DNA of 21,374 bases from Fimisoma avicola (GTDB lineage: Bacteria; Bacillota; Clostridia; Peptostreptococcales; Anaerovoracaceae): positions 1 through 21,374 of the forward strand of contig DVMO01000145.1 of NCBI GenBank assembly GCA_018714945.1, read 5' to 3'. Position numbers and translations under genes: made by a program. Numbering within the stretch: the stretch's first letter is position 1; every line of letters begins with the position of its first letter. Positions 1 through 7,741 of the stretch are shown in pieces. A model generated the notes under the pieces. It ran no database searches and was not told where the DNA came from. It saw only the letters and a program-made list of their open reading frames with translations.

Positions 1-516
1 GTTTATATTCAGGTAAGCCTTCAAGATGCCCGGTATGGACCCCCATAGTGCTCCTGCTATCATGCCGCACAGGAAAGCCAATATCCATATGAGCCAGGCC
101 GGTACCACATCTGAAGGGATCATAAGCGCCACATATAGAGTAGCTGTTGTACCCATCAGATACTGACCCGGAGCTCCGATGTTGAACAGCCCGGTCTTAA
201 ACGCAACCGCCACAGAAAGTCCCGTCATTATCAGCGGGGTAGCCCTGAAAAGCATATTTCCCAGGTTGACCGGATTGAATCCGAAGGTAAGCTCTCCTGC
301 TTCTCTTCCGGTGCTGAATATGCCTAAGAAAACCAGCTTTACACCCTCCAGCATACCGTTGGTGGATATGTTGGCTCTGGTCAGTCCCACAAATATGATT
401 ATCAATGTACCTACTACCATACCTATAAGTATGGAGATAACTGCGGAGATGACGCTCTTTGTTCCGTCTTTTGCGAAAAACTTCTGTTTCCCGGTGTCGG
501 GATCAAGTCTATACAT
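1..516 (-). CDS. ABC transporter permease, BmpA/nucleoside-uptake type (partial, C-terminus beyond window)
   Basis: The first 172 codons of a membrane permease, cut by the left window edge. The start is the ATG at 516-514, directly after the TAG stop of the ATPase gene (519-517). A GGAGGTGGG ribosome site lies inside the end of that gene, so translation is probably coupled. The visible protein has a short charged N-terminus, a hydrophobic segment near residues 25-45 and further membrane segments beyond residue 90. It carries FNIGAPGQYLMG near residue 125, a variant of the FNIG-EGQ motif conserved in BmpA-system (YufP/NupP-like) permeases of the BPD_transp_2 family. With the ATPase and lipoprotein upstream it would form a nucleoside importer. 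A second permease normally follows in such operons, but that lies outside the window. Family assignment is strong; the substrate is inferred. Confidence 0.85.
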   Translation of the reverse strand, partial: MYRLDPDTGKQKFFAKDGTKSVISAVISILIGMVVGTLIIIFVGLTRANISTNGMLEGVKLVFLGIFSTGREAGELTFGFNPVNLGNMLFRATPLIMTGLSVAVAFKTGLFNIGAPGQYLMGTTATLYVALMIPSDVVPAWLIWILAFLCGMIAGALWGSIPGILKAYLNIN

Positions 517-2052
517 CTAGCCCACCTCCTTTTTCTGTCTCTTGGCGCCGGACATATAAAGTCCCAGCTCCTGTGGATCGGTCTTTGCCGGATCAAGTTC
601 TCCCACTATCTCGCCTTCGTACATGACGAGGATACGGTCAGACAGGCTGAGCACTTCATCAAGTTCAAGGGATACCAAAAGGATCGCTTTGCCCTCATCT
701 CTTTCTGCTACAAGCTGTCTGTGTATATGCTCTATCGCTCCTACATCGAGGCCCCTGGTGGGCTGTACTGCTATGATGAGAGGTTCGTTCCTGTCCAGCT
801 CTCTGGCTATTATGGCTTTCTGCTGGTTTCCTCCTGACATGCTCCTCGTAACAGTAACGGGACCCTGACCTGAGCGTATGTCATATTCGTCTATCAATCT
901 GTTGGCATATTCCCGAACATTATCAAATCTTATGAATCCGTGATTCTGAAATTGTTTTTCCCTGAACTTCTGAAGTACCAGATTCTGTTCAAGGGTAAAT
1001 CCTAAAATAAGGCCGTGTTTATGTCTGTCCTCCGGGATATGGCTCATTCCTGCCATATTCCTCTTCCTTATGGAAACTCCCGATATGTCCTGGCCGCACA
1101 AATGTATGGTGCCGCCGGATGACTTTTCAAGTCCGGTTATCCCCTGTATCAGTTCTGTCTGTCCATTGCCGTCTATTCCGGCAATACAGAGTATTTCGCC
1201 TTTTCTGACATCAAAAGATACGCCTTTTACTGCGTCACTTTTGTGTATCCTTGAAGGCACGCTCAGATTCCTGACGCTCATCACCACATCTGTAGGATGA
1301 GCCTGTGTCTTATCGATCTCAAGCTGTACAGGCCGGCCTACCATCATGGTAGACAGCTGTTGTTTGGTCACATCTTTTGTATTGACCGTACCTATACATT
1401 TTCCTTTATGTAATACGGTAACCCTGTCTGAAACAGCCATGATCTCGTTTAATTTGTGTGTGATAAAAAGGATCGATTTGCCTTCTTTTGCAAATCCTCT
1501 CATGGTTTCCATGAGCTCATCTATTTCCTGCGGCGTGAGTACCGCCGTAGGTTCATCAAAAATAAGGATTTCGTTCTCCCTGTAAAGCATTTTGAGGATT
1601 TCCACCCTCTGCTGCATGCCCACGGTGATGTTTTCCACCTTGGCATCCACATCCACTTTCAGACCATACTTTTCCGAAAGTTCCAGAACTTTTTTTCTTG
1701 CCTCTTTTTTCTGCAGGAAACCCATCCTGGTGGTCTCTGCCCCAAGGATGATATTGTCAAGGACAGTGAATACATCTATCAGCTTAAAATGCTGGTGCAC
1801 CATCCCTATCCCAAGGGCTGTGGCATCGTTGGGATCCTTTATTTCGACCTTTTGTCCGTTCTTGTAAATAGTTCCCTGTTCAGGCTGATAAAGTCCGAAC
1901 AGTACGCTCATAAGGGTGGATTTTCCTGCACCGTTCTCACCCAGAAGGGCATGTATCTCTCCCCTTTTGAGCTGGAGAGTGATATCATCGTTGGCAACGA
2001 TGCCCGGAAACTCTTTCCTTATGTTACGCATTTCGATCACATATTCTGACAT
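517..2052 (-). CDS. ABC transporter ATP-binding protein with two ABC domains, nucleoside/sugar type
   Basis: A 511-residue tandem ABC ATPase that powers the neighbouring permease. The first domain has a complete Walker A (GENGAGKST, residues 38-46), a signature region at VGMQQR (144-149) and Walker B ILIFDEP (162-168). The second domain has the degenerate P-loop GIDGNGQT (292-299), an intact SGGNQQK signature (406-412) and QPTRGLD (430-436). This asymmetry is normal for the ribose/nucleoside (RbsA, YufO/NupO) group. The start is the ATG at 2052, with AAAGGAAAAG just upstream. A longer frame beginning at 2094 would start inside the hairpin at 2080-2110 and is unlikely. The stop abuts the permease start. 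Substrate (purine nucleosides) is inferred from the linked BmpA-like protein. Confidence 0.92.
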   Translation of the reverse strand: MSEYVIEMRNIRKEFPGIVANDDITLQLKRGEIHALLGENGAGKSTLMSVLFGLYQPEQGTIYKNGQKVEIKDPNDATALGIGMVHQHFKLIDVFTVLDNIILGAETTRMGFLQKKEARKKVLELSEKYGLKVDVDAKVENITVGMQQRVEILKMLYRENEILIFDEPTAVLTPQEIDELMETMRGFAKEGKSILFITHKLNEIMAVSDRVTVLHKGKCIGTVNTKDVTKQQLSTMMVGRPVQLEIDKTQAHPTDVVMSVRNLSVPSRIHKSDAVKGVSFDVRKGEILCIAGIDGNGQTELIQGITGLEKSSGGTIHLCGQDISGVSIRKRNMAGMSHIPEDRHKHGLILGFTLEQNLVLQKFREKQFQNHGFIRFDNVREYANRLIDEYDIRSGQGPVTVTRSMSGGNQQKAIIARELDRNEPLIIAVQPTRGLDVGAIEHIHRQLVAERDEGKAILLVSLELDEVLSLSDRILVMYEGEIVGELDPAKTDPQELGLYMSGAKRQKKEVG

Positions 2053-2079
2053 AATCTTTTCCTTTATCCTATAATCTGC

Positions 2080-2110
2080 AAAAAGGGGGAACATAAAATT
2101 CCCCCTTTTT
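2080..2110 (-). terminator. Hairpin between the lipoprotein and ATPase genes (attenuating terminator)
   Basis: A perfect 12-bp inverted repeat, AAAAAGGGGGAA / TTCCCCCTTTTT, with a 7-base loop. Read on the minus strand it ends in five Ts. It sits between bmpA and the ATPase gene of the same operon, so it probably works as a partial terminator or mRNA-stabilising end that keeps lipoprotein mRNA above transporter mRNA. Confidence 0.75.
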
Positions 2111-2151
2111 ATGCATATTCACCAGTTTTCAGTTGGTATTAAACTGAATGA

Positions 2152-3252
2152 CTAAGCGAAAGTGATGTGCTCCCATGTCAGAGTGCTCGGATCGGAAACC
2201 AGTTCGCTGGAGATCTCGATCTCGCCGCTCTTAACCTGTTCAAAGACAGCCTGATAATCTTCAACAGTCCAGTTTTCCAGTTTCCAGGTGTCGGTAGGCA
2301 GGCCTACTCTGTCCTCAGCAGCTCCGAAAGTAGTGATCTTTCCGCCGAAGTCGGCCCAGTTGCCGTCATAGTGTGCGCCGATAACATCCATGGTGGAACC
2401 GGCCAGATCCTTCATTGCTGAAGTTACAACGGTATCGGACTGACCTGACTGGTCAACGTCTACGCCGATGATGGCTCCGTCGTTGGCACCTGCAGCAGCA
2501 GTTCCGGAATTGAACATGCTTCCTCCGCACATGAATATAACTTCAGTTCCGGCCTCATACCAGCCGCTCAGCATGGCCTGAAGATCCTGAGATGCAGAGA
2601 ACTGTGAACCATATTCCCAGCTGTATCTCATGGTGATGTCTGATCCCTTGGCTTCTGCTCCGTCTTCAACGCCCTGTACGAAACCATATCCGTATCTGAT
2701 GCAGGCAGGGTTGCTTCCGCCGCCGCCGCCTGAGAATCCGATGTTAGTGTAGCCTTCCATGGCTGCTGCATATCCTGCCAGATAACCGGCCTGCTCTTCT
2801 CTGTAGATTACAGAAGCTATGTTGTCTACTCCTTCGATGGATCCGTCGATGAAGATGAAATGTACATCAGGATAAGCCGCTGCGGCCTGTTCAAGAGCAG
2901 GCTGCTGCAGAAATCCGGCAGCTACTATGACCTCAGCGCCTGCCTCTGCAGCATCGCTCATGGCCTGAAGCCTGTCAGCGTCTGTTGCAGCGTTGCCGTT
3001 GGCAGGCTGATAATACTTATAGGACAGTCCGTTTTCTGAAGCGTAAGCTTTAACTCCGTTCCATGTGAACTGGTTGAATGAACCGTCATTCAGCTGTCCT
3101 ACATCTGTTACGAAGGCTACCTGATAAGTGCCGTCTTCAGATTCCATGGTATCAGGTATAGCATCGTAGCCTGTAGCTTTTTCACCGTTGCCGCAGGCAG
3201 CCAGAGCGAATACCATTACCAAGATCAGTAATACTGAAAGTAATTTCTTCAT
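2152..3252 (-). CDS. BmpA/PnrA-like substrate-binding lipoprotein
   Basis: A 366-residue extracytoplasmic solute-binding lipoprotein and the first gene of the transporter operon. The N-terminus is a lipoprotein signal peptide with lipobox LAAC, the lipidated Cys being residue 20. The mature part has the BMP-family (Bmp, PF02608) pattern: VAFVTDVGQLNDGSFNQ near residues 48-64, an AAGFLQQPALE segment near 115-125 and VDVDQSGQ near 265. Family members such as PnrA bind purine nucleosides; the exact ligand cannot be read here. The segment after NIGFSG contains five consecutive glycines where relatives usually have a GG-x-P turn. The start is supported by TTAGGAGGG upstream of ATG 3252. A promoter lies about 45 bases upstream, and the leader is too short for a purine riboswitch. 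Confidence 0.92.
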   Translation of the reverse strand: MKKLLSVLLILVMVFALAACGNGEKATGYDAIPDTMESEDGTYQVAFVTDVGQLNDGSFNQFTWNGVKAYASENGLSYKYYQPANGNAATDADRLQAMSDAAEAGAEVIVAAGFLQQPALEQAAAAYPDVHFIFIDGSIEGVDNIASVIYREEQAGYLAGYAAAMEGYTNIGFSGGGGGSNPACIRYGYGFVQGVEDGAEAKGSDITMRYSWEYGSQFSASQDLQAMLSGWYEAGTEVIFMCGGSMFNSGTAAAGANDGAIIGVDVDQSGQSDTVVTSAMKDLAGSTMDVIGAHYDGNWADFGGKITTFGAAEDRVGLPTDTWKLENWTVEDYQAVFEQVKSGEIEISSELVSDPSTLTWEHITFA

Positions 3253-3293
3253 TTTTTCCCTCCTAAGTGATATAACGATAAAATGTTACCTAA

Positions 3294-3322
3294 ATTATAT
3301 TACAATCCACTCTAAAGGAAAA
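3294..3322 (-). promoter_or_regulatory. Promoter of the BmpA transporter operon
   Basis: On the minus strand a perfect TATAAT -10 box (3294-3299) has a weak -35 (TTTTCC, 3317-3322) at 17 bases. The predicted transcription start near 3287 gives a leader of about 35 bases. Confidence 0.5.
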
Positions 3323-3378
3323 GAGTTTTTTGATGTCATCGTGAAATTTTGTCGTATTTTTTTGTAAAATCGGTGTCA

Positions 3379-3480
3379 TTACCGGCACTCTTCGTAGTCA
3401 TATCCCCTGTCCTCACCTGGCAGGCCGTAGCTTTCATCTTTTTCTCTGTTGACAGGCGTCCTGTCGTTTTTTCTTGTCAT
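3379..3480 (-). CDS. Small hypothetical protein, 33 residues
   Basis: A short charged ORF starting MTRKNDRTP and ending YDYEECR, with TAA followed at once by TGA. It is rich in Arg, Lys, Asp and Glu and has no membrane segment. A very strong ribosome site (AAAGGAGGATCTGCA before ATG 3480) and its position 21 bases after the transglycosylase stop support real translation as the last gene of that transcript. I do not recognise a family. Length alone makes it uncertain; only the ribosome site and spacing argue for it. Confidence 0.45.
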   Translation of the reverse strand: MTRKNDRTPVNREKDESYGLPGEDRGYDYEECR

Positions 3481-3501
3481 TGCAGATCCTCCTTTCCTGC
3501 T

Positions 3502-4032
3502 TCAGTCCTTATACGCTGAATTTCTTATCCGTTCCCTTATGGCATTCACTCCATCCGCATAGCTGGTGGTCGTTCCGTTTTCTGCGTGCTCATCGGCCAT
3601 CTGTTCGCCTCCGTTATACGCCATTATGGTCCAGTCATCCCCTTTTTCTTTGGATGAAAGTTCCTTTAAGATATCTGCACCTACAATTATGTTCTGATAA
3701 GGATCAAGGAGATCTGTTACCCCCAGCCTGTCCATCCGTCCTTTGTGCCATCTTGGCTGGATCTGCATCAGGCCGAAACTTTTTTCCCCGTCGCCTACCG
3801 CATCAGCATTATAACCTGACTCCTTTTCTATGACAGCAAGTACCATAGTCATGTCTATGCCGTTTTCCGTGCATACTTCCCTTATATGATCCTGGAGTTC
3901 TTTTTCAAGAGGTACATCGTAATATGTCTGCAGCTGCTGCTCCTGCCCTATCTCTCTGAAAATTTCCCCGCTTCCTGTGGAAAACGATGACACAGCTCCG
4001 ATGAGCATGACGATAACCGTAAGCTTTTTCAT
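3502..4032 (-). CDS. Small lytic transglycosylase with SLT domain, exported
   Basis: A 176-residue peptidoglycan lytic transglycosylase of the SLT/Slt70 family, which cleaves the MurNAc-GlcNAc bond. An N-terminal hydrophobic signal segment (residues 4-17) has no lipobox, so the protein is secreted or N-terminally anchored. The catalytic motif is AVIEKESGYNADA with the presumed catalytic Glu at residue 71. It is followed by GLMQIQPRWH and, later, IMAYNGGEQ, matching the conserved SFGLMQI and AYN-G motifs. The start is ATG 4032 with AGAAGGAGAAG upstream; a longer frame from 4089 begins in the promoter region. Such small single-domain enzymes often open the wall for secretion or conjugation machines, but here the neighbours are a transporter and a peptidase, so no specific partner is indicated. 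Confidence 0.9.
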   Translation of the reverse strand: MKKLTVIVMLIGAVSSFSTGSGEIFREIGQEQQLQTYYDVPLEKELQDHIREVCTENGIDMTMVLAVIEKESGYNADAVGDGEKSFGLMQIQPRWHKGRMDRLGVTDLLDPYQNIIVGADILKELSSKEKGDDWTIMAYNGGEQMADEHAENGTTTSYADGVNAIRERIRNSAYKD

Positions 4033-4051
4033 ACACTTCTCCTTCTGGAAT

Positions 4052-4080
4052 TTTATGAGATATATATTAGCCTCGGTCAA
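4052..4080 (-). promoter_or_regulatory. Candidate promoter of the transglycosylase gene
   Basis: TTGACC (4075-4080) and CATAAA (4052-4057) separated by 17 bases on the minus strand, in an AT-rich gap. The predicted start lies very close to the ribosome site, so the -10 choice is uncertain. Confidence 0.4.
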
Positions 4081-4119
4081 ATTACACAAAAATATAACTT
4101 TATTTTAAAAAAAGGCCGT

Positions 4120-4154
4120 AAAAAAGCCGCTACTGCCTGTTACGGCAGAGCGGC
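4120..4154 (-). terminator. Rho-independent terminator after the M20 peptidase
   Basis: On the minus strand GCCGCT and AGCGGC pair around an inner GCC/GGC stem, followed by six Ts (4120-4125). It lies 20 bases after the peptidase stop. Confidence 0.8.
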
Positions 4155-4173
4155 ACCATGCCGGCATATAGTA

Positions 4174-5362
4174 TCATCTGCAGAATTCCGCAGCTATGTT
4201 GGCATAAATATCAACAAATTCGACAAGGTCACACACCGGTATCCTTTCGTCTACAGCATGTGAAAAGCTCAGGTCTCCAGGTCCCAAAACTACTGTCGGT
4301 ATTTTTCCGTATGTTGAGAGCACCCCTGCATCTGTCCATCCTCTCCGTCTTGCTATTTCAGGTGCATGTCCCAGCTTTTCCGCCAGGATATTACCTGAGC
4401 AGATGGCAATGTCGCTTTCGGGCTGAGCGATGAGAGGCGCATGATCGTAATGGTTCATCAGCCCGTTTTCCATCCTGATGATTTCTGCCCTAAAATCAGG
4501 GTCATCGGCAGCAATGCCATTTAACACATCTTCATATTCCTTTATAACAGATTCGACAGTTTCTCCCGGCACATATCTCCTGTCCATTTTTATACTGCAG
4601 AAGTCTGCTACGGTACTTGGCTGCGTCCCGCCTTCTATGGTGCCAAAATTCATTACGGAAGGCCCCCATATATTCATTCTGCCTTTCTGCCAGTTTTGGG
4701 ACTATTTGCTCTTCAATCGCATTTATGACCTTTGCAGCTTTTGAAATGGCATTTATCCCCAGTTCAGGTATGCCTCCGTGAGCCGTCTTTCCATGTATCC
4801 TTATTTCCAGCCACTCCAGCCCCCGGTGTCCAAGAGCATATCCGTAATTTGACGGTTCGCCCACTATTGCTCCGTCTCCGGTTCCTCCGTTCATTACAAA
4901 ATGTTCTGTACCGTCGCTCTTTTCTTCTTCTCCAACGGCTGCCGTAAAAATAATATCTCCCCGAAGTTTGATACCTGATCGTTTTATGGCAAGCATCGCT
5001 GTTATCATACAGGCAAGAGCGCCTTTCATGTCATTGGCTCCCCTGCCCCAGAGAAAGCCATCCTTTATCTCTGCACAAAACGGATCTATGGTCATGTCAT
5101 ATGGCGGTACCGTATCTGTATGCCCATTTAGTATCAGGTCTCTGCCTCCACCTGTCCCTCTTAGGACAGCGATCACATTTCTTCTTTTGCCTTCCACTGG
5201 CTCCATGGTAACCTCAAATCCGGCATCTGCACAGTAATCATAGATGTATTCTGCTACTCTGCTCTCCCGGTCTTCAATATATTTGTGGCTCGGTATCCTG
5301 ACAAGATCCTGGGCCAGCCTGATGACTTCATCATCAGTATAGAACTGTTTAAAATCGATCAT
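4174..5362 (-). pseudogene. M20-family metallopeptidase (ArgE/DapE type), frameshifted
   Basis: A zinc peptidase/deacylase gene in two frames. Codons 1-233 run from ATG 5362 (GGGAGGTGG ribosome site) to 4664. The frame is then lost, and family-like sequence resumes one base later from 4662 to the TGA at 4174-4176. The break is a run of five Gs (plus-strand C at 4663-4667); four Gs would restore one 395-residue protein of normal family length. All expected residues survive: HTDTVP (H81, D83), the bridging Asp in GANDMKG (D111), EEE (145-147), GEP (E169), the lid-domain GKTAHGG and the C-terminal SHAVDE. Intact motifs on both sides suggest a recent mutation, phase variation or a sequencing error. 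Substrate (N-acyl amino acid or dipeptide) cannot be told. If unrepaired, the N-terminal product ends in a short out-of-frame tail. Confidence 0.85.
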
Positions 5363-5384
5363 AGTGCCACCTCCCTCTGCCATG

Positions 5385-5414
5385 ATCATAACACGGCTCC
5401 CCTATGGATTACAA
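5385..5414 (-). promoter_or_regulatory. Candidate promoter of the M20 peptidase gene
   Basis: TTGTAA (5409-5414) and TATGAT (5385-5390) spaced by 18 bases on the minus strand, just beyond the tRNA terminator and 22 bases before the start codon. Confidence 0.4.
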
Positions 5415-5446
5415 CAAAAAAGAACTGTTGAAAGATCAACAGTTCT
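5415..5446 (-). terminator. Rho-independent terminator of the tRNA operon
   Basis: An 11-bp perfect stem (AGAACTGTTGA / TCAACAGTTCT) with a 4-base loop, followed on the minus strand by six Ts. It lies 10 bases after tRNA-Cys. Confidence 0.92.
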
Positions 5447-5456
5447 CAATTCCTTA

Positions 5457-5531
<75 letters not shown>

Positions 5532-5564
5532 CCGAAAAGTCCCCATGGGACTGATCGGAAAAAT

Positions 5565-5639
5565 TGGCTAGGGTAGCAGGATTCGAACCTGCGAATGACG
5601 GAATCAGAATCCGTTGCCTTACCGCTTGGCGATACCCCA
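5565..5639 (-). tRNA. tRNA-Gln (anticodon CTG)
   Basis: A 75-base cloverleaf with acceptor TGGGGTA/TACCCTA (one G-U pair), discriminator G and encoded CCA. The loop TTCTGAT on stem ACGGA/TCCGT gives anticodon CTG, reading CAG. The body otherwise looks like a bacterial tRNA-Gln. TTG is the more usual Gln anticodon; a TTG isoacceptor is presumably elsewhere in the genome. Confidence 0.95.
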
Positions 5640-5649
5640 ACGACTTCTA

Positions 5650-5726
5650 TGGGGTGGGTAGTGGGATTCGAACCCACGTATACAGGAGCCACAACCCTGG
5701 GTCTTAACCGCTTGACGATACCCACC
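5650..5726 (-). tRNA. tRNA-His (anticodon GTG)
   Basis: A 77-base tRNA with the extra 5' G at position -1 opposite C73, the identity element of tRNA-His. The acceptor is GTGGGTA/TACCCAC, the loop TTGTGGC gives anticodon GTG, and CCA is encoded. Confidence 0.96.
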
Positions 5727-5777
5727 ATATCTATGGCTGAGAGACAAACCCATGACCTGGACCGGTCAGGTATAAAT

Positions 5778-5854
5778 TGGCGACCTGGAACGGGCTCGAA
5801 CCGTCGACCTCCAGCGTGACAGGCTGGCATTCTAACCAACTGAACTACCAGGCC
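5778..5854 (-). tRNA. tRNA-Asp (anticodon GTC)
   Basis: A 77-base cloverleaf. The acceptor GGCCTGG pairs with CCAGGTC (one G-U), and the anticodon stem CCAGC/GCTGG carries loop CTGTCAC. The discriminator is G and CCA is encoded. Confidence 0.96.
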
Positions 5855-5859
5855 GCAAA

Positions 5860-5935
5860 TGGTGGGCGCTATAGGGCTCGAACCTATGACCCTCTGCTTG
5901 TAAGGCAGATGCTCTCCCAGCTGAGCTAAGCGCCC
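5860..5935 (-). tRNA. tRNA-Val (anticodon TAC)
   Basis: A 76-base cloverleaf. The acceptor GGGCGCT pairs with AGCGCCC, and stem TCTGC/GCAGA carries loop CTTACAA. The discriminator is A and CCA is encoded. Confidence 0.96.
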
Positions 5936-5950
5936 CCGTATAATAAAAAA

Positions 5951-6027
5951 TGGTAGCGGCGAGTGGAGTCGAACCACCGACCTTCCGGGTATGAACCGGA
6001 CGCTCTAGCCAGCTAAGCTACACCGCC
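5951..6027 (-). tRNA. tRNA-Met, elongator (anticodon CAT)
   Basis: A 77-base cloverleaf with stem TCCGG/CCGGA and loop TTCATAC. The 5' end GGCGGTG and the absence of the three G-C pairs typical of an initiator anticodon stem argue for elongator Met rather than initiator. An Ile-lysidine tRNA cannot be fully excluded, but the body matches elongator Met. CCA is encoded. It is first in the transcript. Confidence 0.9.
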
Positions 6028-6059
6028 ACACTCAATGATTTGAAATCACTGCAAGAAAT

Positions 6060-6088
6060 ATATTACCAAATTGTCAGGTGTATGTCAA
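6060..6088 (-). promoter_or_regulatory. Strong promoter of the tRNA operon
   Basis: A perfect TTGACA (6083-6088) and TAATAT (6060-6065) at the ideal 17-base spacing on the minus strand. The predicted start is about 26 bases before tRNA-Met. Confidence 0.85.
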
Positions 6089-6175
6089 CATTTTTTTAAA
6101 TTTTATTTATATGACTTTGAACGGCTTTGGATCTGCATGTACAGGATACCGCATGCTTCCGCCTCCGGACATGAT

Positions 6176-6979
6176 CTACTCTCTTATCTTGTCTTCAGCT
6201 TCTTTGAGATTCTGTTCCACAACTTTCCATGCGTCATTACGCCCGAATTCTCTTTCTATCTCGTCCATTGCCTCAAGGCACAGGGCAGCAGATCTCATAT
6301 AGTCTCCCTCGCTGAAATATATGTTTGCCAATGCGGATATGGCTGCCGCATATCTTCCTTCAGATCTTAAATATTCTTTTTCCTTGTAAATATCTACTGC
6401 TTTTATGAGCATGACCTTTGCTTCGCTCAGCTTTCCCTGCGCCCAGTATATATTTGCAAGATTGGTATAAGATGCTGCCTGTTCCCCTTCACTGTCGTCA
6501 ACAGTCCTCAGCAAGAAAACAGCCTTGTTCAGGTAATCCTCTGCATCTTGCAGTTCTCCTCTTTCCTGGGCTATCCAGCTCATATTATTATATAAGGCGG
6601 CCATCCTGTAGTCGCTGGCCATGCCGAGCTTTGATAATATTTCAGCCGCACGGGAAAACATTTCCGCAGCTTCATCAAACCTGCCGCTATTTCCAAGACA
6701 AGTGCCATAGTTTATCAGGGTCGTGCCATGGCTTTCGCTTTCTGCCGCACCCATCTCTTCTATAAGCGACAGAGCTTCCTTATAATAGCTCTCTGCCTCC
6801 TCATATCTGGAAAAATCCCTGCAGAGGCCTCCTGCCTCATTATAGACCGCCACTAGAGCCCTCTTATCTTGTTCTTTCTCTGCTTGTCCGATCGCTTCAT
6901 TTACATACTGCACCGCTTCTTTTGCCTTGCCTTTTGACAGCATGTCGTCAAGGTCGTAAAAAAATCTATTCACATCCAT
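6176..6979 (-). CDS. Tetratricopeptide-repeat protein
   Basis: A 267-residue, wholly helical, cytoplasmic-looking protein made of roughly five or six TPR units. Repeats with the A-x-x-Y-x-x-L/A pattern are seen around residues 40-75 (VYNEAGGLCRDFSRYEEAES), 85-115 (INYGTCLGNSGRFDEAAEMF), 125-155 (LYNNMSWIAQERGELQDAED), 170-195 (YTNLANIYWAQGKLSEAKV) and 205-235 (ISALANIYFSEGDYMRSAAL). No signal peptide, membrane segment or enzymatic domain is visible, so it is a likely protein-interaction scaffold of unknown partner. The start ATG 6979 lies inside the end of sfsA (14-base overlap), with GAGGAGGAACG as ribosome site, so the two are probably co-translated. No terminator is visible before the tRNA promoter downstream. 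Confidence 0.85.
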   Translation of the reverse strand: MDVNRFFYDLDDMLSKGKAKEAVQYVNEAIGQAEKEQDKRALVAVYNEAGGLCRDFSRYEEAESYYKEALSLIEEMGAAESESHGTTLINYGTCLGNSGRFDEAAEMFSRAAEILSKLGMASDYRMAALYNNMSWIAQERGELQDAEDYLNKAVFLLRTVDDSEGEQAASYTNLANIYWAQGKLSEAKVMLIKAVDIYKEKEYLRSEGRYAAAISALANIYFSEGDYMRSAALCLEAMDEIEREFGRNDAWKVVEQNLKEAEDKIRE

Positions 6980-7706
6980 TGCCGTTCCTCCTCAAAACTG
7001 TTTTTACAGGGCTTTTTATCTTTATTTCTCCCGGCTGCACCTCACAGTCAAAGGCCAGTATCTTTACTCCGGCTGCCTCCGCATTTCTGAGGGCCTCTCC
7101 AAATGCTCTGTGCCTCATGTCATTTGGCGCCAAATATCTTATTCCCGCCATTTGTATTATAAATATGACATAGGCCTGCCTGCCGCTTTCTTTTATATTT
7201 ATCAGTTCATTGAGATGTCTTATCCCCCGGTCTGTAGGCGCATCGGGAAAAAGAGCCACCCCCTCTGATTCCAGGTTGACTCCTTTGACTTCTGCATAGG
7301 CTTCTCGTCCCTGCACATCACGGAGAAAAAAATCCAGCCTTGATCCGCCCCAGCGGCTTTCCGGCCTGATGATCTCAAGGCTGTCCAGACCGGGCAGCCT
7401 CAGCCGGCCTTCTTCCAGCGCTTCTTTGACCACCCTGTTGGGTGCCTGAGAATCCATATTGACGATGATAGTCCTGCCATCCGGCAGATATTTTTCCACG
7501 CTTATAAGGCTGTAGGCAAGCTTCCGGCTTCCCATACTGTCCCTGTGATCCTGAACATATACCTTCGCGCCGGGGACCAGCAGTTCTGCACATCTGCCGG
7601 TATTTTTCACATGAGCTCTTACCCTTTCTCCTCCGGCCATAACCTCTGCAATGAACCGGTTGGGTCTGCTGACAAATTCCGCACTTATCACATTTGAATA
7701 TTTCAT
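6966..7706 (-). CDS. sfsA: SfsA family protein (sugar fermentation stimulation, predicted nuclease)
   Basis: A 246-residue SfsA protein of normal family length. The N-terminus has the family pattern FVSRPNRFIAEV (residues 11-22), then an OB-like domain with VKNTGRCAELLVPG (33-46). The C-terminal half has a PD-(D/E)XK-like nuclease core: SRLDFFL, then AYAEVKGV, with Asp and E-x-K as candidate metal ligands. Its cellular role is poorly defined in any organism; E. coli SfsA was linked to maltose metabolism and DNA binding. The start is fixed by family alignment at ATG 7706, yet no Shine-Dalgarno sequence precedes it. An extended -10 (TGGTACTAT) ends 7 bases before the ATG, so the mRNA may be leaderless. 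It is divergent from lgt and overlaps the TPR gene. Confidence 0.93.
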   Translation of the reverse strand: MKYSNVISAEFVSRPNRFIAEVMAGGERVRAHVKNTGRCAELLVPGAKVYVQDHRDSMGSRKLAYSLISVEKYLPDGRTIIVNMDSQAPNRVVKEALEEGRLRLPGLDSLEIIRPESRWGGSRLDFFLRDVQGREAYAEVKGVNLESEGVALFPDAPTDRGIRHLNELINIKESGRQAYVIFIIQMAGIRYLAPNDMRHRAFGEALRNAEAAGVKILAFDCEVQPGEIKIKSPVKTVLRRNGNGCE

Positions 7707-7712
7707 ATAAAA

Positions 7713-7721
7713 ATAGTACCA
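7713..7721 (-). promoter_or_regulatory. Extended -10 promoter of sfsA, predicted leaderless start
   Basis: TGGTACTAT on the minus strand (TACTAT at 7713-7718). Seven bases downstream of the -10 is the A of the sfsA ATG (7706). No clear -35 and no ribosome site are present. Confidence 0.45.
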
Positions 7722-7741
7722 AACTTTGATGACATTTGGTA
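7717..7741. promoter_or_regulatory. Inverted repeat, candidate operator shared by sfsA and lgt promoters
   Basis: TACCAAA and TTTGGTA form a 7-bp inverted repeat separated by 11 bases. It covers the -35 of the lgt promoter and the extended -10 of the sfsA promoter, so one bound repressor could close both. The regulator is unknown. Confidence 0.45.

Noticed and set aside
2053..2094. N-terminal extension of the ABC ATPase
   Set aside because: The extra codons start within the hairpin at 2080-2110, and the ribosome site fits ATG 2052.
3253..3378. Purine riboswitch before the BmpA-like gene
   Set aside because: The predicted leader is about 35 bases and shows none of the conserved loops.
4660..4670. 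Programmed -1 frameshift in the M20 peptidase
   Set aside because: The required shift is +1 (skip one G), and the sequence does not form an X XXY YYZ slippery heptamer. Mutation or sequencing error is simpler.
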